Below, piece after piece: positions 1-8,400 of a DNA stretch of 64,000 bases. Origin of the DNA: Propionispora vibrioides (GTDB taxonomy: Bacteria > Bacillota > Negativicutes > Propionisporales > Propionisporaceae). The notes beneath the pieces were generated by a model. The model did no database searches, had not been told where the DNA came from, and saw nothing but the letters and a program-made list of their open reading frames with translations. The stretch spans positions 1 to 64,000 of the forward strand of contig NZ_FODY01000016.1 of NCBI RefSeq assembly GCF_900110485.1, written 5' to 3'. Each line of letters begins with the position of its first letter. The stretch's first letter is position 1. Both the position numbers and the translations under genes were made by a program.

Positions 1-2
1 AT

Positions 3-314
3 GAGGTCATGGCGCGAGCGGATGAGCGCTTAGCTCAAAACATGGCATTGTACAAGCAACGACAAAGGATCGTAGAACATCCATTTGGCACCATCAAGCG
101 TACTTTCGGCTATACTCACTTTTTACTACGGGGAATTGAAAATGTGAAAGGCGAAGCGGTTATGCATTGTTTAATGTATAACCTAAAACGCGTGATCAAT
201 TTGCTGGGAACCAATAAATTAATCGAAGCGATTAGAAAAAGAACGGTACTTTCCTATAGCCGGATTGCCGCTCTTTTTGTGGCAATCCCATTTAGGAGCT
301 TATCCGTGAGATAA
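3..314 (+). CDS. IS1182-type transposase, C-terminal part (cut by window start)
   Basis: The frame is open from base 3, so the gene begins before the window. The visible residues carry the C-terminal signature of IS1182/IS5-group DDE transposases: the IVEHPFGTIKR block with the last catalytic Glu, then a FLLRGIENVKGE segment and a MYNLKRVINLL helix. The stop is TAA at 312-314. The element abuts a toxin-gene remnant on the opposite strand, so it probably inserted into that gene. Whether the transposase is intact cannot be judged from this part. Confidence 0.8.
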   Translation, partial: EVMARADERLAQNMALYKQRQRIVEHPFGTIKRTFGYTHFLLRGIENVKGEAVMHCLMYNLKRVINLLGTNKLIEAIRKRTVLSYSRIAALFVAIPFRSLSVR

Positions 315-613
315 AAGAGGAGATTTTCGCACAGTCTGACGTCCCTGTCTGTCTCCATTTACCAGACTGTAACGCAATGATATTTTCCACAGAATTTATT
401 TCTTCCGCTGCCAAACCTGCTCTACTCGCATTCTGTTGTGCTTGTTCTACTATGTGGTGCCATTGATTACCCTCGCCAGGCGAACCAAGAAAACTCTTAA
501 ATTCTTTGAACGTTTTAAAGCCACCACCGCCAACAGAACCGACAACCATTTCCATGCAATCATTTCGAAGTTGTTTTTGACTTTCGATTTCTGCCGCTAA
601 TTTACTTGCATTC
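292..613 (-). pseudogene. Orphan polymorphic-toxin (CdiA-CT-like) fragment
   Basis: Minus-strand reading frame with a 5' part open to about 613, where it runs into a REP repeat, and a 3' end cut near 340 by the end of the IS element. The core GNQWHHIVEQ, followed by NASRAGL and INSVENIIALQSG, is a pattern common in the C-terminal nuclease-like toxin modules of Rhs, CdiA and related proteins. No start codon with a ribosome site and no delivery domain are present, so it is a displaced toxin tip. It lies downstream of the cdiBA genes, where orphan CdiA-CT modules usually sit. The last residues before the stop come from IS sequence. Confidence 0.6.
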
Positions 614-688
614 GGGACAGGGGGACGGTGGAATCGTCCTAATTCAAATCATTCCTGTGATAAGACAATACCACCGTCCCCCTGTCTC
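614..688. repeat. REP palindrome
   Basis: An 18-base GC-rich arm (614-631, core GGGACAGGGGGACGG) and its inverted copy (671-688) enclose about 40 bases and would form a long hairpin. Related arms lie at 724-740 and 1546-1564, on both sides of the RAYT transposase gene. Confidence 0.7.
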
Positions 689-723
689 TCCCTTAGTGGC
701 TTTATTAGTCCCATTTTTTGAAA

Positions 724-740
724 GACACAGGGACGGTGGT
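724..740. repeat. REP half-palindrome 3' of RAYT gene
   Basis: A single copy of the REP arm (core CAGGGACGGTGG) directly downstream of the RAYT stop codon at 747. Single REPs close to the transposase ends are usual for RAYT loci. Confidence 0.55.
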
Positions 741-746
741 GTTGTC

Positions 747-1490
747 TTATTTCACTCTTTCAATAATTCCTTTGCTAATCCCAGTGATTCGAGATATTTG
801 TCGGATAGAAATTCCCTCTTTGCGTAATTCTTTAATACATAAATCTCGACTAGTCTCTTCTATATCTTTTATATCCCAAGCGTTCATTCCGCAAATTTCT
901 TTTACCTTTTCCAGGGCTTCCCTATCCGTCATTCTGAAGCTTTTCTCTCCTATATCTAACACATTTACCTGCTTTTCTTCTTTATGCAATTCTATAAATT
1001 GTTCCTTCGTTATCATCCCTAAGATAAATGTGGCATTAATCAGAACACTTCTTTTCAGGTATTCTTCGTAACTACTCCATTTATACTCTGCTGCCGTTTT
1101 ACTTAGGCCTGCTTTTACTGGATTGTTATGTATATAGCTCAACACAGTTATTAAATAGCCTTCATCATCAATTGGCTCACTTTTGAATCGATCTTGAAAT
1201 AAATGGCCTATCCTCTTATATTTTTGATTGAAATAATACACATATCTTGAGCCTATTCTCTTGAATACTTGTTCTAAGCTTTCCTTTCCTTCTTTCATGA
1301 GAAGATGAATATGATTTCCTAAAAAGCAATACCCGTATAGTTCATACCCACATATTTCTTTGCATTGCTCTAAAATTTCTTTCATTTTTTGGTTATCTTC
1401 TTCATCTACTGCAATTAGTTGCCTATTAATTCCTCTAATCATTATATGATATATGTTACTCTCACTTTTAACTCTCGCACTCCGCACCAA
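747..1490 (-). CDS. REP-associated tyrosine transposase (RAYT, Y1_Tnp)
   Basis: A 247-residue single-domain Y1 transposase of the IS200/IS605 superfamily. It begins with the RAYT opening (NIYHIMIRGINRQ), has the metal-binding HUH motif as NHIHLLM near residue 100, followed by the FKRIGSRYVYYFNQKYKRIGH region that holds the nucleophilic Tyr, and the YIHNNPVKAG block. The C-terminal 60 residues look like a helix-turn-helix (GISIRQISRITGIS). The start is TTG (1490) or GTG (1487) behind an AGGTGAA ribosome site. REP arms flank it, as expected for the family that mobilises or maintains REPs. Confidence 0.9.
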   Translation of the reverse strand: MVRSARVKSESNIYHIMIRGINRQLIAVDEEDNQKMKEILEQCKEICGYELYGYCFLGNHIHLLMKEGKESLEQVFKRIGSRYVYYFNQKYKRIGHLFQDRFKSEPIDDEGYLITVLSYIHNNPVKAGLSKTAAEYKWSSYEEYLKRSVLINATFILGMITKEQFIELHKEEKQVNVLDIGEKSFRMTDREALEKVKEICGMNAWDIKDIEETSRDLCIKELRKEGISIRQISRITGISKGIIERVK

Positions 1491-1545
1491 ATCTATTCAC
1501 CTCTATTTTAGCTTAACACTTTATCTGCTTTTTGCCAAGACATTA

Positions 1546-1564
1546 CCACCGTCCCCCTGTCCTC
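1546..1564. repeat. REP half-palindrome 5' of RAYT gene
   Basis: Inverted copy of the REP arm (CCACCGTCCCCCTGTCC) upstream of the RAYT start. Between 1491 and 1892 I see no gene. The stretch holds this arm, the palindrome at 1781-1800 and a terminator. Confidence 0.6.
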
Positions 1565-1780
1565 ATCCTCATGCAACCATAATTGCATGTGCAATAGATG
1601 CTAAAATGCACCCTTTCCACAGTTGCTCTTTTGTCCACTTTAACTCATATAATTTATTATTCATTCTCTAACGCCTTCCTTATCAGATTTCTCTCTAAGC
1701 ATTAGATGATATATTCCTTCTCACTCTGCTTGTCTTAGCATTCTATCACCTCAAATTTACTATACCATTTCTTCATAATT

Positions 1781-1800
1781 GGGACAAGGAACCTGTCCCC
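1781..1800. repeat. Short REP-like palindrome
   Basis: GGGACA and TGTCCC arms around a short centre form a small palindrome similar to, but shorter than, the other REP copies. Confidence 0.45.
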
Positions 1801-1845
1801 TCGTACCTCAAAAAGGACCGTCTCCAAGAGTTACTTCTCTTCAAG

Positions 1846-1875
1846 AAAACAGGTCAGCCTATAGTCGGCTGACCC
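1846..1875 (-). terminator. Intrinsic terminator after candidate immunity gene
   Basis: On the minus strand, GGTCAGCC and GGCTGACC pair around a short loop and are followed by TGTTTTC. It lies 18 bases past the stop of the 198-residue gene and would end the cdi transcript. Confidence 0.6.
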
Positions 1876-1892
1876 TAAAAGTACGTACACAA

Positions 1893-2489
1893 TTACGGAT
1901 ATTCATTTGCATTTTTTAATTCTTCAATTCTTTTTTGAGCTTTTACTTGAAGTCGTTCATAGGCTTCTTTTTCTTCCTTAGTTAGTTCATCTACTGACGT
2001 TAATAATTTTAGCTCTTTTTGGCTATACCGACTCAAATCCTCATCAGTAACTCTTTTTCTTTCTCCTAACAAATTTTCATTCCTAATCAATTTGATCTGA
2101 AATGGCTCTGCATAAATAACAAAGAAACCTGTACTCCCATAGGAATAAAAGACATCATCTCTATAAGTGAAGAAAAATCCATCATACCCCTCATACGCGT
2201 AAACGTTATGGTCTATAACCCTTTTTACACGCCCTGTCAAATGCTTTTCTTTAAGTTCGGCTTGATCTTCGGGGCTACTATCGCATAATATCCATCTGGG
2301 GGATACATCCTTAATTACAACTATATACGTTCTAAGCTCCTTACCAAAAGTATACTGTACATTATCTATCCAAAAAGGAGCATGAGGAAGCCCACGATAA
2401 AAGAATACAACAACAGATACTATATGGTAACAAATAAACAAGGCAATTATACTTATAGACCATTTCTTCAACTTTGATTTATTTCTCAA
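1893..2489 (-). CDS. Candidate CDI immunity protein (membrane-anchored, unknown family)
   Basis: 198 residues of no family I recognise. A basic N-terminus is followed by one hydrophobic segment (about residues 10-32), then a polar domain rich in aromatic residues and a charged helical C-terminus (about 150-195). The TTG start lies 4 bases after the cdiA stop, behind a G-rich ribosome site that overlaps the cdiA end, so translation is probably coupled. Position directly after cdiA, AT-rich composition like the cdiA 3' end and small size fit an immunity protein. A membrane anchor hints that the toxin acts at or near the inner membrane. This role is inferred from context only. Confidence 0.55.
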   Translation of the reverse strand: MRNKSKLKKWSISIIALFICYHIVSVVVFFYRGLPHAPFWIDNVQYTFGKELRTYIVVIKDVSPRWILCDSSPEDQAELKEKHLTGRVKRVIDHNVYAYEGYDGFFFTYRDDVFYSYGSTGFFVIYAEPFQIKLIRNENLLGERKRVTDEDLSRYSQKELKLLTSVDELTKEEKEAYERLQVKAQKRIEELKNANEYP

Positions 2490-2493
2490 CTAT

Positions 2494-5400
2494 TCAGCCC
2501 CCCGCTATCATTCCTTGTATATCTGCCGTCCAGGTAAATGGTTGTAAAGCTCCTGTATTTTGATATGCCACAGCCCCATTGTTTATTAAAGTTAGCACTC
2601 CAGCCTTAAAGATTTCTTTGAGCCCTTGGTTTTTAACACTCTCTATTTTCTCCACATAATTATGGTATTCAAAATTATACGCATCCCCTGCCTGCCCATA
2701 AAAGCTAATATTATTATTTTCATCACGTGTAATTTGTATAGCAACTTTTAAATTACCATACGCAAGCTTTTGATCAAGACTTGGGGCATTCTTATTCTCA
2801 TCTTCCTGATTATAATCAATCGACGCGTATACATATTTAGTCTGCCCAGGGCTTAAGTCCGCTGCAGCCTTCTTTATCCCATTTTTAAGGATAGCAGAAT
2901 TAGTCAAGTCCGCCGAAACACTTTCTCCAAAACCAAAATGCATAGCTTCCCCATTACCGTATAATGCATGATTTAAAAGCATTGAGGCAATTTTAGTATC
3001 CATGGCATATTCAGTTCCATACGCTCCTGCAGCAGCAACGGCTTTATCATCCACATACAGCCAACTAGCTAAGTCTTGATACTCACGCATAAAATCTGTT
3101 GCTCCTGTTTTACTTTCTTCCAACTCAGCTTGCATTTTCTCATACATTTCAATTTGGGCATCTGAAAGTTGCCTTTTTTCTACAATCCCACTTAACTCGT
3201 TATTCTTCGTTCCGCTTGCACCAGTAGATGCACCAGATTGTCCATTTCCACCTATCGTTTTTGCTGCCGCAGTTCCCACTAAAACACTTGCCCATTGGTG
3301 AAGATCTGGCTCTGTGATTTTTGAAAGTTCTTTCTGTACTGCTTCATTTACTCCTGCTCCTGCTGCACCTGATGCAAAGCTATTTCCACCCAAATCAGAC
3401 ATAATTCCACCAACCAATGCGTGAAGAGCAGTCTTATTAGACCCTCCTGTATCCCAGGAATCTACTTTAGCTTGTAATGCGGCTAGTTGTTCTGGAGTAG
3501 AATTTGCATCTGCTTGGGCTTTATTTAATTCATTTTGAGCAGCTTCCTTAGCTCTATCAGAAATTTTATGAACTTCCTCATAAGCTAATTCTCCAAATAG
3601 CTTTGATAATTCTTGTTTTTCCTGGACACTCTTTTTATCAAAAATTTTACCTAGCGTATTAACTACATTCGTAGTATCACGATTTAGACTGGAAATATCT
3701 TGATTTGGGTTACTCCTAACATCCACTGTTCCTGATGCTATAGCCGATTTAGTCGTACTGTTTGCACTGCCTTTAGCTGGAACTCCAATATCAGGAGTCA
3801 ATCCTTGGTTTTTATAATTAGGATCATCTTTACTGTATTTTCTGGTATCCAGGTTCACCCCCACGCTGCTGGCGCTGTAATCGGCATGATTCTCAATATC
3901 CGAATAGGTCAACGTGTCGGTAGAGAGCTTATTCTTATCCGGTGTAGCCTCGCTGCTGATAACCGCACCCTTTAGGTCCGTATTCTGGCCAACCTGGATG
4001 TCGAAGCCGCCTTCGCCGGCGTAGATGCCGGTTTGCTCGGTGACGCTTTGGTACTCGGAGTTGATTTTTCCTTTGCTGGCCGAGCCGATGCCGCTTACGC
4101 CGCCGGCACCGAAGTTGATGGTGGCTCCTGCTGATTTGTTGGTTTCTTTGTAATTATCCTCATCCTGCAGACTTTCCAGATTCAGGTCGCCATCCGCTTT
4201 GACATTGACTGTTTTTCCCTTGACCTGCGCTCCTTTGAGATTGGTATCCTCACCCGATTCGATGGTCACTGTATCGGTGGCAGTAATCTGCGTGTTGGTA
4301 TGGGTTAACGTATTGCCATTTTCGTTGCCCTTGCTCTTATTTCCTCCCAGGAAGAAGCCGGGTGCCTGCCCTTGACTTAAGCTGACTCCGATGCTGGCCG
4401 ATTTACCGCTGTTGGTAGTTTCGCTCTGGGTCGTATTATCCGCCGCTATCAGGTTTACATCATTGGCGGCTTTCAGGTGAATATTTTTGCCATCCACAGT
4501 GGAGCCGATGATATTCAGGTCGCCGCCATCAATGACTTGTCCGTCTTTGTCCTTCACTCCCGTAGCAGTGATGTTGACATCGCCGCCGGCCGTTACCTGG
4601 CTCGGCGCGGCAGTCACTGCTTCGGCGTTGGTTTCACTTTGCTGCTTGGTCGTTCCCAGACTGACGCTGACCGACAGTCCGCCGCCCTTGGGATCGCTGC
4701 CGTCGGCGTTTTTCCCCTTGCTAAGGTTATCCACTGCTTTGACGGCTTTGTAGTCGTAGAGCGCTTTCAGACGGCTGTCTTCCACTTCCGTGGCCCGTTT
4801 AGCCGGCTGGTAGACTGCCTGGATATTGTCTATGGCCCGGCCGCCAAGGGATACACTCAGGCCGCTTTGCTTAAATTGATAGGTGTCATGTTCTTTGTCA
4901 ATGTTATCCGCCGCCTGGATAGTTACATTCTGACCGGTTATCGTCGTATCCTGGCCGCTGATGATATCCGAAGCCGTAACCGCTACATCTTTACCGGCCT
5001 CCAGCGTTACGTTGCCACCAGTCGAGCCGACCACACTGCCTGCCTGGCTGACACTGTCCAGTTCGTTGGTGCTTTTCTGGCTTTGCTTGCCGATGGTAAA
5101 GCCTATACCGCCACCGGAGAATAAGCCCGATTTTTTGACGGATTTTTCATAGTCGCTCCGGCTGATTTCTTCTGCTGCTTCAATGTTGATGTTTCCTGTG
5201 GTCGCTTTCAGTGTGACATCCTGGTCCGCCACGGCGCTGGAGCCTTGTACAGTCACATTCTCATTGGCGGTAACCGCCAATTCATGGCCGGACAGGCTGC
5301 TGCCTTTGACCTTATCCTGGCTTTGGTAGTCATAGATGTCGGTTTTAGTGGAGGATAGGAAGCCTGTTTTTTCCCGGTGTTCTTCATGCAGGCTTTCGTG

Positions 5401-8400
5401 ACGTTCGGTTTCGTTGGTGATAGTCACGTTCTGATCAGCAGTAAGGTTGATCTTGCCTGTTTCGCTGCTGATACCGGAACCCTTGACCACAATATTTTGA
5501 CCGTCCACGTTTATTCCCTTACCGGCGGCGATACTGCTGCCAGCTACCGTTTCATCGGTATTTTGCTGACGGTTGAAGTAGTAGCCGCCCCGCTGGCCGA
5601 CCGAGGCATCGGTCTGGGTCAGATCTTTTTCCGCCGTAATGTTGACGTCATGGGTGGCTGTCAGTTGGATGGTATCGCTTGCTGCGACACCGGAGCCTTT
5701 GATGTTGATATTCTGACCAGAGATAGTCACATTGGTCCCGCCCAGGCTGCTGCCTATGTGAGCCACATCGTTTTCCTCGGCACTGGACTTGGCATAGCTA
5801 ACAGCCACATGTTTTTCCTGCGACACGCTTTCGATATCAATATCCTTTTTGGCGGTCAGGATTAGCTCTTTGCCGGCACTAAGCTGGGCACCCCGGTTGG
5901 TAATGGAGTCTTCCGCCCGAAGGGTCAGATTATTGCCAGCCGTTATGCTCGCCGTATCAAGAATCTTTGTTTGTTCCAATTCGCGATAAGTATCGGTCCG
6001 GGTATTGGTCTGATTTACAATGGTATCGGCTTGCAAGGAAACATCGCTGCCACTGATGGTTCCACTGCTATTAGTAATGGCTTGTTTAGCGGTCAGCTTC
6101 AAATCATCTGCCGTTATCGTGCCATTTTCATTGGTGATGTTTTTCGCATTGACCGTTAGATTTTTATCCGCTTTGATGGTTCCCACATTTTTCAGGTCAT
6201 CCTTGGCAATGAGCTCCACATCGGTGCCAGTAATAATGGCTCCGCTGTTGGTAAGATCCCCTTCTTTAAGACCTGCCAGATAGACTTCGGGTACGAGAAC
6301 CTTTTCCCCATTGATTTCTTCTTCCACCAACCATACGATATCGCTGGTGAGCAAGGCCATTTGCTCCTTGGTCAGCGCCACGCCCACCGACAGGTTGTAG
6401 GTATCAGCGAAGACAGCGGCGTTTTCCATGAGCGCCTTATATTGTTCCAGTTCTGAACCATAATTGGTCAGCAGTTTTTTGCCGGTCATCTCCGTGATTT
6501 GCTCGGTGACCAATTGTTGCTCATAGTAACCGTCGCCTAAGCGCTTCATGACCTTTTCCGGATTAGTTTTGATCCGTTCCAGCAGATAGTCGCTGGACAG
6601 GAAGTTATGATAGTTGGCAAATTTCTCATTCGTCTCGATCAGATATTTTGCCGAGGGTTCCGTATGAATGGAGAAAATTTGCGTATTAATCGCCAGGCTC
6701 CCGATGCTGGGTTCCGTGTTCATCTCAGCAACCTGGGGATTGACCTGGGTGGTTGCTTTTCCTTTTTCTTTATTGGTCAATTGACTCAGCACGTTTGGCT
6801 CGATAGCTTTCTTGGCATCCCTTTGAATCACGTTTTTCCCCGCATCAAAGGTTTTATTGTCGATGGTATCGGCAACAACGGTTACTTTATTTACTCCACT
6901 CAATACGCCTAATCTGGCTGTGTCGGTATCCACTACCGTCTGAGCGTAGTACGGAATCACCGTGGTTCCGTAAACCCAATGACAATGCAAATGGTGCTTA
7001 CTGTGGTGTTTATATTTCCAGAAATGATTGTCGTTCCCCTTGTCTGTAGTGATGATGGTCCCCTGATATCCGTAGTTTTCCACACTCGGCCCTGTTATGG
7101 TTAAGTCATGGCCGGCGGTAATGGTACTGTAATGATTAACTACGGCGGCATCAATCGTAATGTCGTGGTCGGCGGCAATTTGAGCGGTGGCTGTTTCCTG
7201 CTGAATCGTGCCTGTTTTAATTTCCCGGGCGAAATTTCTATTGGCGCTGTAATGCCCGGCTATAGGAGGGATAGCATAGGAAATATTCTGGTTTTTTACA
7301 TTCCAGTCGGTATTAAAAATAGTTTTCTCGTTGACCAGTTTTTGAGCCTTAATACGAATATCCTTCTGGCTTTGGATACTGGAGGATTGGTTTAGTACGT
7401 TATCCTGCGCGTTAATTTCCATATCATCCGAACTATACAGCATAGCATTATCGGTATTATTCAGATTGGCAGCATTAAATTGGGCGAAACCGCCTGCCGC
7501 CATTACGGAGTTCTGATTATCAATGGTTTCTGTAGCATCCACTGTGAGGTTCTTGTCCGTAAAAATGGCAGAACCCGCCTGATTGGCCATATTACGGGCC
7601 TTCAGTCTGGTATTGCCGTCCACAGCAATTGTCGTATTCTTATTGCTCAGTTTCTCCGACAGGTTGATAGTTACGTCGCCGGCGCTCTTGAAATACACCG
7701 TGTCATTGCTTAAATTTTGGCCGGTTATCTGAACCGCCCCGCCACTCTTCACTGTCGAGTTAGCGTTGACTATATCGGCGGACGCCTGCCACTGCAGGTT
7801 CTTACCACTGGTTACCACCGATTTGTCGCCAATGGTAAGATTTTGCATAGTTGCCGTCAGTGCATCGCCACTTTCCAGCACCGAGGTTTGGTTTGTTACA
7901 TCTTTTTCTGCCGTCAGAGTCAGCTTCTCGCCACTGTGAATCAAAGCGTGGTCCCGGTTGACGATGTCTGCTGCCATGATCGTCAAATCACCGTCCGCTT
8001 TAACAGCAGCCGCCTGATTGGTAAATTCACCGGTACTCTGCAGCATAATATTCTGCTTGGCTTGAAGTACCGCCCCATCCTGGTTGCTAAAAGTTCCGGT
8101 TGTGACCTTTGCATCCGCCAGGCCGTTCAAGAGCGATCCCTGATTAACAACGCTATCTGTTGCAGTTACTTCCAGATTGCCTTTAGCCGACAGATAGGCT
8201 CCGTTTTGGTTAGACAGGGTTTCCACTTGCAGCGTACTGCTTCCGTCACTTTTCACTGTGGACTTGTCATTCTGGATAGCGTGGTCCACAGTTACGCCCA
8301 TATCACCACCGGCATAGAGCAAGGCATTACCGGTATTCTGCAGGGACTTGCCTGAAAGCTGCGCCTTACCACCTGCCGAAATGGTTGATGTGTGGTTTTC

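Noticed and set aside
614-1800. REP arms as a CRISPR array
   Set aside because: Spacing is irregular, copies are inverted, and a RAYT gene rather than cas genes is present.
4477-5124. Long plus-strand frames opposite cdiA, and similar frames opposite clpB and other genes
   Set aside because: They are antisense shadows of GC-rich coding sequence without ribosome sites or recognisable domains.
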